Assembly: GCA_017614375.1 (NCBI GenBank) | Contig: JAGABZ010000001.1 | Coordinates: forward strand, 62,001 to 126,000 | Reading direction: 5' to 3' | From: Spirochaetales bacterium | GTDB taxonomy: Bacteria; Spirochaetota; Spirochaetia; Sphaerochaetales; Sphaerochaetaceae | DNA length: 64,000 nucleotides | In this document: positions 34,630-42,870 of the stretch, piece by piece | Numbering within the stretch: the stretch's first letter is position 1 | Layout: each line of letters starts with the position of its first letter | Translations under genes and position numbers: made by a program | The notes under the pieces: model-generated | Database searches by the model: none | What the model saw: the letters and a program-made list of their open reading frames with translations, nothing else | Told to the model about the DNA's origin: nothing

Positions 34630-34658
34630 ATGATAGCACTTGCGTATTCATTAATCAA
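34630..34658 (-). promoter_or_regulatory. Predicted sigma-70 promoter of greA
   Basis: Minus strand TTGATT (34653-34658), 17-base spacer, TATCAT (34630-34635). It gives a leader of about 80 bases, unlike the very short leaders elsewhere in the window. Confidence 0.65.
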
Positions 34659-34666
34659 ACGTTTTC

Positions 34667-34675
34667 TGATATAAA
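34667..34675 (+). promoter_or_regulatory. Extended -10 promoter of rpe, leaderless geometry
   Basis: TGATATAAA (34667-34675) is an extended -10 ending six bases before the rpe ATG. The -35 region is weak (TTCATT, 17-base spacer), which fits an extended -10. Confidence 0.55.
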
Positions 34676-34681
34676 TAAGGC

Positions 34682-35329
34682 ATGCGCAGAACCATCGTTT
34701 CCCCTTCGATCATGACCGCGGATTTTCTTAACCTCGGTCAGCAGGTGAGGATGGTGGCCGAAAGCGGGGCCCCCTGGCTCCATCTGGATGTGATGGACGG
34801 TGTTTTCGTCCCGAACATCTCCTTCGGTCCGAAGGTAATCTCAGACATTTCCAAAGCCACCGACCTCTTTCTGGACGTCCATCTGATGGTAACCGAGCCG
34901 CTGAGGCTTCTTGACGCTTTTGCCGATGCCGGTGCCGATGCTCTTACAGTCCATCTTGAGGCCTGTTCGGATGTCGCGGCCACTTTAAGGGAGATCCGCC
35001 GGCGTTCGCTCAAGGCAGGGCTCTCAATCAAGCCCGCCACTCCTGCCGACAGCATTGTTCCTTATCTGGATCTGGTCGACATCGTCCTGGTGATGAGCGT
35101 GGAGCCGGGGTTCGGCGGGCAGTCATTCATGCCCGCGTCACTGGACAAGGTCCGCAGAATCGCACAACTCAGAGAAGCAAGGGATTTCATCATCCACATA
35201 GACGGCGGAATCGGGACAAAAAACATCGAAGCTGTCCGCCTGGCCGGTGCTGATGCCGTGGTTACCGGCTCATCGTTCTTCAACAGTCCGGACCCGAAGG
35301 CCTTTGTCCGCCTGATGGAGGGAGCATGA
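34682..35329 (+). CDS. rpe: Ribulose-phosphate 3-epimerase
   Basis: Interconverts ribulose-5-phosphate and xylulose-5-phosphate in the pentose phosphate pathway. 215 residues, the usual length. TIM-barrel signatures are SPSIMTADF, the metal motif WLHLDVMDGVFVPNISFG, DVHLMV, VLVMSVEPGFGGQSF and IHIDGGIGTKN. It heads an operon with dtd, recA and the scp genes. The ATG is predicted to lie at the 5' end of the mRNA. Its stop overlaps the dtd start by four bases. Confidence 0.97.
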   Translation: MRRTIVSPSIMTADFLNLGQQVRMVAESGAPWLHLDVMDGVFVPNISFGPKVISDISKATDLFLDVHLMVTEPLRLLDAFADAGADALTVHLEACSDVAATLREIRRRSLKAGLSIKPATPADSIVPYLDLVDIVLVMSVEPGFGGQSFMPASLDKVRRIAQLREARDFIIHIDGGIGTKNIEAVRLAGADAVVTGSSFFNSPDPKAFVRLMEGA

Positions 35330-35781
35330 AAGCCGTAGTCCAGAGGGTACGCAACGCCTCCGTCACAGTGGACGGGAAAGTCACCGGCAGCATCGACCAC
35401 GGTCTGCTGGTCTATCTCGGCGTGGCCCGCGGAGATGATGAGCGTGACGTGGAACATCTGGTGCGCAAGATCACCAGACTGCGGATTTTCTGCGATGAGG
35501 CGGGAAAGATGAACCTCGACGTAGGGCAGGTCGGGGGAGGGTTGCTGGTCGTTTCCCAGTTCACCCTCTGCGCCGACCCCGAATCCGGAAACCGTCCTTC
35601 CTTCAGTCCTGCAGCCGACCCGCAGACGGCACAGACGCTTTACGGGCTGTTCCTGAATCAGGCAGCCCGGACCGGTCTGGAGGTCCGCTGCGGGGTATTC
35701 GGGGCAAAAATGCACGTCGTTTATGAGAACGAAGGACCGGTTACGATTCTATACGATACAAAAAACACGGAAAAAACCTGA
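35326..35781 (+). CDS. dtd: D-aminoacyl-tRNA deacylase
   Basis: Hydrolyses D-amino acids, and glycine mischarged on tRNA-Ala, from tRNA, protecting translation. 151 residues. The catalytic-side motif VSQFTLCADPESGNRPSF and the Gly-cisPro motif NEGPVTILYDT are intact, and MKAVVQRVRNASVTVDG is the standard start. Coupled to rpe by an ATGA overlap. A gap of 60 bases to recA follows, without a terminator. Confidence 0.95.
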   Translation: MKAVVQRVRNASVTVDGKVTGSIDHGLLVYLGVARGDDERDVEHLVRKITRLRIFCDEAGKMNLDVGQVGGGLLVVSQFTLCADPESGNRPSFSPAADPQTAQTLYGLFLNQAARTGLEVRCGVFGAKMHVVYENEGPVTILYDTKNTEKT

Positions 35782-35841
35782 TTTCTCTCAGCGAAACGGG
35801 CTTTGGTGAAGATATAGGGGCAAAAAAACAAGGAGAAGCAA

Positions 35842-36885
35842 ATGGCCAAGACACAAGAAGAGATGACAACACAGATCAGCGAGCAGAAGCGACAGGCACT
35901 CGAAGCTGCCCGCGCCCAGATCGACAAGCAGTTCGGAAAAGGCTCCCTGATGCGCCTCGGAGATGAAACCCAGGTGGAGAACATCGAAGCCATCCCCAGC
36001 GGCTCAATCCTGTTGGACGAGGCCCTGGGCATCGGCGGTTATCCCAAGGGAAGAATCATCGAAATCTTCGGACCCGAATCTTCGGGAAAAACCACGCTTG
36101 CCCTTCACGCCGTGGCCGAAACCCAAAAGGCCGGCGGAATCGCCGCCTTTATCGACGCCGAGCACGCTCTGGACCCCGTATACGCCAAGAAAATCGGGGT
36201 CAAGACCGATGACCTGTGGATCAGCCAGCCGGACAACGGCGAACAGGCCCTGGAAGTCGCCGAGTCCCTGGTACGCAGCGGTGCGGTCGACATCATCGTC
36301 ATCGACTCCGTCGCGGCACTGACCCCGCAGGCTGAGATCGAAGGCGACATGGGGGACAGCCACATGGGACTCCAGGCCAGGCTTATGAGCCAGGCCCTGA
36401 GAAAACTCACCGGTATTCTCGCCAAGAGCAAGACCACCATCATCTTCATCAACCAGATCCGCATGAAGATCGGCGTCATGTTCGGAAATCCCGAGACGAC
36501 AACCGGCGGAAACGCCCTGAAGTTCTACGCCTCGGTGCGGCTTGATGTCAGGAGAATCGAGTCCATCTCCAAGGGGGCCGATGAAATCATCGGTAACCGC
36601 GTCCGGATCAAGATCGTCAAGAACAAGGTCGCCCCTCCGTTCAAAAAGGTCGAGGTGGACATGCTCTTCAACGAAGGCCTGAGCTACAGCGGAAGCATCC
36701 TCGATGCCGCGCTGAAGTACAACCTGATCGAGAAGAGCGGCAGCTGGTTCTCCCGCAAAGGTGAGAAAATCGGGCAGGGCAGGGACAACGCCGTCGCGTT
36801 CCTCAAAGCCAATCCCCAGATCCAGGCTGAAATCGAATCCGAACTGCGCGAGGTCATGTTCGGCCGCACGCAGCAGGCTACCTGA
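35842..36885 (+). CDS. recA: Recombinase RecA
   Basis: The DNA strand-exchange ATPase of homologous recombination. 347 residues with an acidic/Q-rich start, KGSLMRLGD, Walker [10 protein letters not shown], Walker [21 protein letters not shown], loop 1 [18 protein letters not shown] and the C-terminal [20 protein letters not shown]. AAGGAG lies six bases before the ATG. No SOS operator of the E. coli (CTG-N10-CAG) or Bacillus (GAAC-N4-GTTC) type is visible in the 60 bases upstream; TATAGG at 35813-35818 is at best a weak -10. The stop shares one base with scpA (TGATG). Confidence 0.98.
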   Translation: MAKTQEEMTTQISEQKRQALEAARAQIDKQFGKGSLMRLGDETQVENIEAIPSGSILLDEALGIGGYPKGRIIEIFGPESSGKTTLALHAVAETQKAGGIAAFIDAEHALDPVYAKKIGVKTDDLWISQPDNGEQALEVAESLVRSGAVDIIVIDSVAALTPQAEIEGDMGDSHMGLQARLMSQALRKLTGILAKSKTTIIFINQIRMKIGVMFGNPETTTGGNALKFYASVRLDVRRIESISKGADEIIGNRVRIKIVKNKVAPPFKKVEVDMLFNEGLSYSGSILDAALKYNLIEKSGSWFSRKGEKIGQGRDNAVAFLKANPQIQAEIESELREVMFGRTQQAT

Positions 36886-37652
36886 TGGCCGGGGAAATCA
36901 CATACACCACAGCGGCCTTTACCGGGCCGCTGGATTTGCTTCTCTTTCTGATTCAGAAGGCAGAAGTCAACATCTATGACATTCCCATAGCCCAGATCAC
37001 CGACCAGTTTCTTGAATACATGAAGCGAAGTGAGGTTACCGCGCTGGGCGACATGTCCGACTTCTACAGGATGGCCTCCGACCTGCTGTGGATCAAAAGC
37101 CGGATGCTTTTACCCCAGCAGTTCGACTTCGACGAGGAGTACGAAGACCCGCGGGCCGAACTGGTGCAGAGACTGTTGGAGTATCAGAAGTACAAGCGCT
37201 ACTCCCAACTGCTGTCAAAGAGCGCCAGGGAGGGGGATTTCAAATTGCAGCGCAAACCTTCGCAGTTCTTCCTCCCTTATTCCGACCAGGACCTGTTCTC
37301 CGACGCGGCCGTGGCGGATCTTCTGAGGACCTATGTCGAACTGCTGTCCAAACTCGATGACCTTTCCGGTCAGGTCTTCAACGTCTACGAAGAGGTGACT
37401 GTCAACAGTAAAATCACGCTTCTGAATGAATTGCTTGACAGCAAACCCGAAATCGGATTTCTGGAGCTGGTATCGGATACGACATCGAGGGCACACATAA
37501 TCAGCGCATTTCTGGCAGTCCTGGAGTGCGTCCGCGACGAGATGATCCTGATCAGGCAGGACAGCGCCTACGGAGACATCGCGATAACCAGGCGGCCGCA
37601 GGATTACGTACCGGAGTCTGCCGGGCAAGGGGAGTATGCAGATGGTGAATGA
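36885..37652 (+). CDS. scpA: Condensin subunit ScpA (kleisin)
   Basis: The kleisin that bridges SMC heads in the chromosome-organising condensin. 255 residues. The N-terminal signature FTGPLDLLLFLIQKAEVNIYDIPIAQIT is complete up to the SMC-neck-binding helices, the middle binds ScpB, and the C-terminus (SRAHIISAFLAVLECVRD) is the winged helix for the SMC cap. smc itself is not in the window. Followed by overlapping scpB, as in many bacteria. Confidence 0.95.
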   Translation: MAGEITYTTAAFTGPLDLLLFLIQKAEVNIYDIPIAQITDQFLEYMKRSEVTALGDMSDFYRMASDLLWIKSRMLLPQQFDFDEEYEDPRAELVQRLLEYQKYKRYSQLLSKSAREGDFKLQRKPSQFFLPYSDQDLFSDAAVADLLRTYVELLSKLDDLSGQVFNVYEEVTVNSKITLLNELLDSKPEIGFLELVSDTTSRAHIISAFLAVLECVRDEMILIRQDSAYGDIAITRRPQDYVPESAGQGEYADGE

Positions 37653-38193
37653 GACCCTGTCGGACAACGCCAGACTGGTGGAGGTTCTGCTCTTTCTGGA
37701 AAACGAGCCGCTTGAGCTTGAACGGCTCTGCGAGCTTACCAACCTGGCGGCGGATGAGGTTGTTACTGCAATCCGCGAAATCCGTGAGCATTGCTTCAAA
37801 TACCGCCACGGCCTGGATCTGGTCAAAACCGACGCGGGATTCCAGTTCCTCCCTGCCGAAGACCTTCACGGCAACCTGGGCAGAATCTACAGCAAGAAGG
37901 TTGACCGCAGACTTACCCGGGCAGCGATGGAAACATTGTCGATAGTTGCCTACGGGCAGCCGATAACCAGACGTGAAATCGACAACATCCGCGGAGTCGT
38001 GTCCGATACCATAGTCCGGATTCTCCGCGAGCGGGACTATATAAAAATCGTCGGCAGAAAGGACGTCCCGGGTCACCCGTGCCTGTACGCAACTACCCGT
38101 AAATTCCTCCTGGAATTCGGCTTGCAGAGCATCGGAGACCTCCCTCAGCTGACCGAAATCGACAGACAGAGGTTCGAAACAGATGAAACTTGA
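37642..38193 (+). CDS. scpB: Condensin subunit ScpB
   Basis: The winged-helix dimer partner of ScpA. 183 residues from the ATG at 37642, which has AAGGGGAG (37627-37634) seven bases upstream; an ATG at 37636 is too close to it. Two winged helices are seen: LVEVLLFLENEPLELERLCE and ALETLSIVAYGQPITRREID-type sequence (here AMETLSIVAYGQPITRREID) followed by IRGVVSDTIVRILRERDYIKIVGRKDVPG, all strong family marks. Overlaps scpA by 11 bases and rluB by 11. Confidence 0.95.
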   Translation: MVNETLSDNARLVEVLLFLENEPLELERLCELTNLAADEVVTAIREIREHCFKYRHGLDLVKTDAGFQFLPAEDLHGNLGRIYSKKVDRRLTRAAMETLSIVAYGQPITRREIDNIRGVVSDTIVRILRERDYIKIVGRKDVPGHPCLYATTRKFLLEFGLQSIGDLPQLTEIDRQRFETDET

Positions 38194-38908
38194 CTATCCG
38201 GTAAGGCTACAGAGTTATCTGGCAAAAAGCGGCTTCGGTTCGCGGCGTTCGTGCGAGGAACTGATCGTCTCGGGCAGGGTCCGGGTCAACGGAAAAACCG
38301 TCACGGCTCTCGGCACGAAGGTTGAGGAAAACGACGCCGTCTACGTGGACGATGTCCTGGCCGAACCTGCCGACAGGCTGTACTACTACGCTCTGAACAA
38401 ACCTGTGGGATATGTCTGCTCCAACTTCGATCCCAACGAGAAGAAGTTCGCGGTGGACCTGATTGACGTGCCCTGGAACAACCTTCTGTTCCACATCGGA
38501 CGCCTGGACAAGGACTCCAGCGGGCTGATTCTGTACACCAACGACGGGAATCTGGCAAACAAGGTCACCCATCCGTCGTTCGGAATCGAAAAGGAGTACC
38601 TGGTCCGCACCGACATCCCCGTCAGGGACAAGGATATGCGCTCAGCGCTCCGCGGGGACGTATCACCTTATCACATAACTGATTACAAGATTATCGACAA
38701 ACAGTGGACCAGGATTGTCCTGACCGAGGGAAAGAACCGTGAGATCCGCAATATGCTCGGCATGCTCGGATACAACGTCGTCAAACTGATCCGGACCAGA
38801 ATCGGTCCGGTCGAACTCGGAAAAATGCCTGTCGGAAAGTACCGCAGCCTGACCCCGGCCGAAGTGGCGGGACTGGCAAAAGGAGGAAACGATGGTAATC
38901 GCGATTGA
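38183..38908 (+). CDS. rluB: 23S rRNA pseudouridine synthase, RluB/RsuA family
   Basis: Isomerises a uridine of large-subunit rRNA (RluB-type, 23S U2605 in E. coli) or of 16S rRNA (RsuA-type). 241 residues: an N-terminal S4 domain (RLQSYLAKSGFGSRRSCEELI), then the catalytic domain with GRLDKDSSGLILYTNDG holding the active Asp, and RIVLTEGKNREIRNML. The scpA-scpB-rluB-cmk order is common in bacteria and favours RluB. Overlaps both neighbours (11 and 17 bases). Confidence 0.9.
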   Translation: MKLDYPVRLQSYLAKSGFGSRRSCEELIVSGRVRVNGKTVTALGTKVEENDAVYVDDVLAEPADRLYYYALNKPVGYVCSNFDPNEKKFAVDLIDVPWNNLLFHIGRLDKDSSGLILYTNDGNLANKVTHPSFGIEKEYLVRTDIPVRDKDMRSALRGDVSPYHITDYKIIDKQWTRIVLTEGKNREIRNMLGMLGYNVVKLIRTRIGPVELGKMPVGKYRSLTPAEVAGLAKGGNDGNRD

Positions 38909-39533
38909 CGGACCCGCCGGAGTGGGAAAGAGCACGATAGCGAAGATGATTGCCCAAAAGGGCGGACTGTATTACCTCAACTCGGGGAACTTCTACCGGG
39001 CCGTGACCCTCAAGCATCTGCAGACCGGCGGTGATTTCAACGACCGCGAGGCCTGCATCCATACTGCACAGACGGCGGATATCTCCATTGTGGACGGTCA
39101 TTTCCTTCTCGACGGACAGTGTGTGGACGACAAGCTTCACAACAGCGGAGTCGATATGAACGCTTCCAGGATTTCCTGCATCCCCGAGGTCCGCGAGGCT
39201 GTCAACAGGCGGATCAACGCAGTATGCAAGGGCATGGATATCATCTGCGAGGGCAGGGACATGACGACGGTGGTTTTCCCGGACGCGGAGTTCAAATTCT
39301 ACTTCGACGCCGAACCCGAGGTCAGGGCCCGCAGAAGATACCTGCAGAATCCGGGGGAGGGGACTTTTGAGGAAGTGTTGCGCTCGATCAGGGAAAGGGA
39401 CGAAAACGACCGGAACAAGCCCGTCGGAGCGCTGAAAATCGCTCCCGGAGCCCATATAATAGATACATCATACTTGACCATAACAGAAGTTTGTGAGAAA
39501 GTGTTATCCGTCGTAAAAGCGGCAAAATTTTGA
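38892..39533 (+). CDS. cmk: Cytidylate kinase
   Basis: Phosphorylates CMP and dCMP to the diphosphates. 213 residues. The P-loop is IDGPAGVGKSTIAK, the CMP-binding part follows (LYYLNSGNFYRAVTL), and EGRDMTTVVFPDAEFKFYFDAE is the cmk lid-side signature. AGGAGG precedes the ATG within the end of rluB. Its last 80 bases contain the predicted rpsA promoter. The cmk-rpsA pairing is conserved across many bacteria. Confidence 0.95.
   Translation: MVIAIDGPAGVGKSTIAKMIAQKGGLYYLNSGNFYRAVTLKHLQTGGDFNDREACIHTAQTADISIVDGHFLLDGQCVDDKLHNSGVDMNASRISCIPEVREAVNRRINAVCKGMDIICEGRDMTTVVFPDAEFKFYFDAEPEVRARRRYLQNPGEGTFEEVLRSIRERDENDRNKPVGALKIAPGAHIIDTSYLTITEVCEKVLSVVKAAKF
39432..39460 (+). promoter_or_regulatory. 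Predicted promoter of rpsA inside cmk
   Basis: CTGAAA (39432-39437), 17-base spacer, perfect TATAAT (39455-39460). It would give a leader of about 90 bases before the GTG of rpsA, long enough for S1 autoregulation. Confidence 0.45.
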
Positions 39534-39555
39534 TGTAGGATCAGGAGTAGAAAAA

Positions 39556-41271
39556 GTGACTGAAGAGAAAACAAACGATCTTGAAGATCAGAAGGCCAAT
39601 GCGATGCAGACCTTGCTCCAGGAGGAGTATCTGAAGTCTCTTGATGGAATCGAAGACGGTCAACTCGTTACCGGTACTGTTGTTCAGGTCAATAACGAGT
39701 ACGTGTTTGTGGATGTCGGGTACAAATCGGAAGGCAAGATTGCCACCGAGGAGTTCGAGACCCTTCCTCAGGTAGGCGACCAGGTAACCGTTCTCATTGT
39801 CAACAAAGAGGGCAAGGGCGGTCAGCTCATCATTTCCAAGAAGCATGCCGACTCAAAGCGTCGGACCGAAGAGCTCAAGGAAGCAGCCGAGAACCACGAA
39901 CCCGTTGAAGGTAAGTTCGCAAAAATCATCAAGGGCGGCTATGAGGTCGACCTCGGCGGCGGATACGCAGGTTTCTGCCCGCTGTCAAAGGCTGACGTCA
40001 ACCGCGTCGAGGACCCGGAAACTCTCATCGGCGTCCAGGACAAGTTCATAATCGAGAAGTTCCACAGCAATCCCAGGCTCAAGAGCGTCGTTTCCCGCCG
40101 CGAATACCTGGAGGAGCAGATCCGCAAGAACAAGGAGGAGTTCTTCTCCAACGTTCAGATCGGCGACATCGTCGAAGGAACCGTCAAGTCCTTTACCAGT
40201 TTCGGCGCATTCATCGACCTCGGCGGATTCGACGGTCTGCTGCACCTCAACGACATGAGTTGGGGCCATGTCACCAAGCCCAAGGATTTCGTCAAGAGGG
40301 GACAGGTCGTCCGTCTCAGACTGATCAACATCGATCCCGAGACAAAGAAGATCAACCTCTCGCTCAAGCACATGACCGAGGATCCGTGGACCACCTTCGC
40401 CGGAAAGTACAACGTAGGTGATACCGTCAAGGCACCGATTACCAAGATCACCACCTTCGGAGTATTCATCGAACTGGAGCCGGGAATCGAGGGACTTGCC
40501 CACATTTCCGAACTCTCCTGGACCAAGAGAATCAGCAATCCCAAGGAACTGTTCAATATCGGCGACGTCGTCGAGGCCAAGATTCTCGGCTACGACCTGG
40601 ACAAGAAGCGCGTTTCCATGGGAATCAAGCAGCTCCAGTCCAACCCGTGGGACACCATCGAGGAGAGATATCCCGTCGGAATGAACCTTTCCAGACCGGT
40701 TGTCAAGGTTACCAACAGCGGAGCCTTCATCAACCTCGAGGAGGGCATCGACGGTTTCCTCCACCTGGATGACATCTCCTGGACCAAAAAGGTCAAGTCG
40801 ATGTCTGCTTTCTGCAAGGAAGGCGACGTGATTGACGTTCAGGTCCTCAGAGTGGAGAAGGACAGCCGCAGGATCCGCCTGGGCGTCAAGCAGCTTGAAG
40901 GCAACCCCTGGCAGACACTGCGCCACGACTATCCGAAGTACTCGATTATCTCCGGCACCGTCTCGAACGTCACCGATTTCGGCGTCTTCGTGAAGGTCAT
41001 CGGCGACATCGAGGGACTGATCAGCAAGTTCAACCTCTGCGGTCCGCAGGAGGAGTACACCGACGAAGTGCTCAAGCGCTTCAACGTCGGCGACCCGATT
41101 TCCGCCATGGTTCTCGAAGTCAATCCGGCCCAGCAGAAGCTTTCGCTCTCCATCAAGGAGATGCTCAAGCGCTCCGAGCAGGCTGAAGTCGCCAAGTACA
41201 TGCAGTCCAGCAACGACAGCGACACCGCTACGATCGGCGAGATGATTGCCATGAAGAACGAGGACAAATGA
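39556..41271 (+). CDS. rpsA: 30S ribosomal protein S1
   Basis: Binds mRNA at the 30S platform and helps unfold and dock it. 571 residues from a GTG with AGGAG eight bases upstream. Six S1 domains can be counted: the first two are divergent ribosome-contact domains, and the rest repeat GTVKSFTSFGAFIDLGG, APITKITTFGVFIELEPG, RPVVKVTNSGAFINLEEG and GTVSNVTDFGVFVKVIG with HLNDMSW/HISELSW/HLDDISW partners. The length matches six-domain S1. The stop overlaps the next gene. A functional S1 matters here because several mRNAs are predicted to be leaderless and so would not need it. Confidence 0.97.
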   Translation: MTEEKTNDLEDQKANAMQTLLQEEYLKSLDGIEDGQLVTGTVVQVNNEYVFVDVGYKSEGKIATEEFETLPQVGDQVTVLIVNKEGKGGQLIISKKHADSKRRTEELKEAAENHEPVEGKFAKIIKGGYEVDLGGGYAGFCPLSKADVNRVEDPETLIGVQDKFIIEKFHSNPRLKSVVSRREYLEEQIRKNKEEFFSNVQIGDIVEGTVKSFTSFGAFIDLGGFDGLLHLNDMSWGHVTKPKDFVKRGQVVRLRLINIDPETKKINLSLKHMTEDPWTTFAGKYNVGDTVKAPITKITTFGVFIELEPGIEGLAHISELSWTKRISNPKELFNIGDVVEAKILGYDLDKKRVSMGIKQLQSNPWDTIEERYPVGMNLSRPVVKVTNSGAFINLEEGIDGFLHLDDISWTKKVKSMSAFCKEGDVIDVQVLRVEKDSRRIRLGVKQLEGNPWQTLRHDYPKYSIISGTVSNVTDFGVFVKVIGDIEGLISKFNLCGPQEEYTDEVLKRFNVGDPISAMVLEVNPAQQKLSLSIKEMLKRSEQAEVAKYMQSSNDSDTATIGEMIAMKNEDK

Positions 41272-41957
41272 TGAAGGACGAAAAGGAAAAACTTGACGGT
41301 TCGGAGAAGCTGGCAAACGGCATTTCCGCCTTCATCGAGGAGCACCGCGTCCTGATTCTGGTAATCGCGACGGTACTCATCTGCGCCCTCGTGGTTTTCG
41401 TCTTTGCGGCCAATGCTGCCGAAAAGAAGGAAAACGCCCTTCAGGTAAAGGTCGATTCACTCCAGCGCAGTTATGAGAACCTCCTGTACCAGGCCGATGC
41501 GGACGAGGAGCTCAGGCTCCTGGCCGCGGACCTGGCCGAAGTCGCCGCCCAGGGCGGTTCCAAGTACTCCGGGATCAAGGCTTCTTATGTGCAGGGGCTG
41601 GTCCTGATGACGGTCGAGGATTACGCGCAGGCTTACGATGCGTTCGTTGTCGTGTATGAAAAGGCCCCGACGAGTTATCTGGCTCCGCTTGCCATGTTCA
41701 ACGCCGCCGTCGCCAAGGAGGACCTCGGAAATACCGATGAGGCGATTGCCCTCTATGAGAGGATTACGCACGATTTCGGATACGACGTCTCGGTCGCTCC
41801 GAGAGCCCTGTTCAGTTCGGCACGTCTGCACCAGGCAAAGGGTGACATCGAGCTTGCCCGTTCGACCTATCAGCAGATTGTCGACCAGTACACCAACAAC
41901 GGTTCACAGCTTTCCGAGTACGTGGCTCTTTCCAGGAACGCACTGATTACGCTCTGA
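41268..41957 (+). CDS. Membrane-anchored TPR protein (YfgM-like)
   Basis: 229 residues; the ATG overlaps the rpsA stop. A cytoplasmic N-tail of about 27 residues (acidic, Lys-rich) precedes one membrane helix (VLILVIATVLICALVVFVFAA). The rest is helical: TPR-like pairs GIKASYVQGLVLMTVEDYAQAYDAF, LAMFNAAVAKEDLGNTDEAIALYE and ALFSSARLHQAKGDIELARSTYQ. This architecture is that of YfgM, a chaperone-like partner of the Sec translocon, but the family call is by layout only. Confidence 0.75.
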   Translation: MMKDEKEKLDGSEKLANGISAFIEEHRVLILVIATVLICALVVFVFAANAAEKKENALQVKVDSLQRSYENLLYQADADEELRLLAADLAEVAAQGGSKYSGIKASYVQGLVLMTVEDYAQAYDAFVVVYEKAPTSYLAPLAMFNAAVAKEDLGNTDEAIALYERITHDFGYDVSVAPRALFSSARLHQAKGDIELARSTYQQIVDQYTNNGSQLSEYVALSRNALITL

Positions 41958-41967
41958 GGAGTCCGCC

Positions 41968-42750
41968 ATGTCTGACAGCCGCGGGAGACTGATATTTATT
42001 ATCCTTCTCGCGGCTGTTTTTTTATTGCTGCCGTCCTGCGGAATACCTAATTACTTCTACACCGAATCCTCGTATTACGGCACTTCGAATCTCAACAGCA
42101 AGAAAGAGAACTTCGAGATTCACCTCAACAGCCGCTCCGGAACCGATGGTGATCTTTCGGTATTCGACGACGGACCGGGGCTGCTTCTGATTTACATGAC
42201 AGGGAACCAGTCATCCCAGAGCACAATCTTTCAATCATTCAAAACTCAGTTCGCAAAGGATTATATCGGAAGCAACGGAGTAGGGCTTACCGCCGGTTCG
42301 GTGAGGCTGGGGGATATCTTCAGTTCGGTAACCCGGGATGAAAAGGAGTACAAAACCGGCGCGTTTGCCCTGTCCGGGACTACCGCTGTCCAGGCACCGA
42401 CTTTCACGCTGGACATCTCCGAACGCAACGAATCCGGTAACGTAAAGTACTATTTCCGGACAAGTCTGGACCAAACCACCGGAATAATCAAACTCATGTA
42501 TTCCACTGATTCCGCTTTTGCCACCTCCGAGACGATTGATCTGTACAGGTATGACGGTTCTGCATTCATCACGGACCGAAACGACCTGACCGAGCCTCCC
42601 GAAGACTATAATTTCACCCTGGACGACATCTACAACGATTCCTATTACATCCATATCTTTGCCGCAGTGACCGTTCAATCGAAGAATTTCTCCAATAAAT
42701 TCTGGTCACAACTGCTCTATGCAGGGTATGTGAAGGTTGTGTTGGACTGA
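41968..42750 (+). CDS. Predicted lipoprotein of unknown function
   Basis: 260 residues. A hydrophobic start and the lipobox LLPSC with Cys24 predict a lipid anchor. The mature part is rich in Ser, Thr, Asn and Tyr and poor in charged helices, suggesting an all-beta surface domain. No known domain recognised. GAGGAG lies seven bases before the ATG. The base composition is visibly more A+T-rich than its neighbours, as is usual for surface lipoproteins. Last gene of the rpe-recA-rpsA run, followed by a long hairpin. Confidence 0.78.
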   Translation: MSDSRGRLIFIILLAAVFLLLPSCGIPNYFYTESSYYGTSNLNSKKENFEIHLNSRSGTDGDLSVFDDGPGLLLIYMTGNQSSQSTIFQSFKTQFAKDYIGSNGVGLTAGSVRLGDIFSSVTRDEKEYKTGAFALSGTTAVQAPTFTLDISERNESGNVKYYFRTSLDQTTGIIKLMYSTDSAFATSETIDLYRYDGSAFITDRNDLTEPPEDYNFTLDDIYNDSYYIHIFAAVTVQSKNFSNKFWSQLLYAGYVKVVLD

Positions 42751-42784
42751 TACAGAAAATACACATAATGAATCTTCTGTTAAC

Positions 42785-42870
42785 TAGAGGATGGGGGTGT
42801 GCTCCGAAAATGGGGAAAATTACCGTCACACACCTCCATCCTCTAAGCTGTTTATTTATTATTTATTATT
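42785..42870 (+). terminator. Long hairpin ending the recA-rpsA transcript
   Basis: Arms 42785-42801 and 42829-42845 pair over 17 bases with one mismatch around a 27-base loop, followed by a T-rich tail (TTTATTTATTATTTATTATT) on the plus strand. On the minus strand no T-run follows, so it terminates mainly the plus transcript. Confidence 0.65.

Noticed and set aside
35813-35818. recA -10 TATAGG
   Set aside because: No acceptable -35 at 16-18 bases; recA may be read from the rpe promoter.
35782-35841. SOS operator upstream of recA
   Set aside because: Neither CTG-N10-CAG nor GAAC-N4-GTTC is present in the gap; spirochaete operators of unknown form cannot be excluded.
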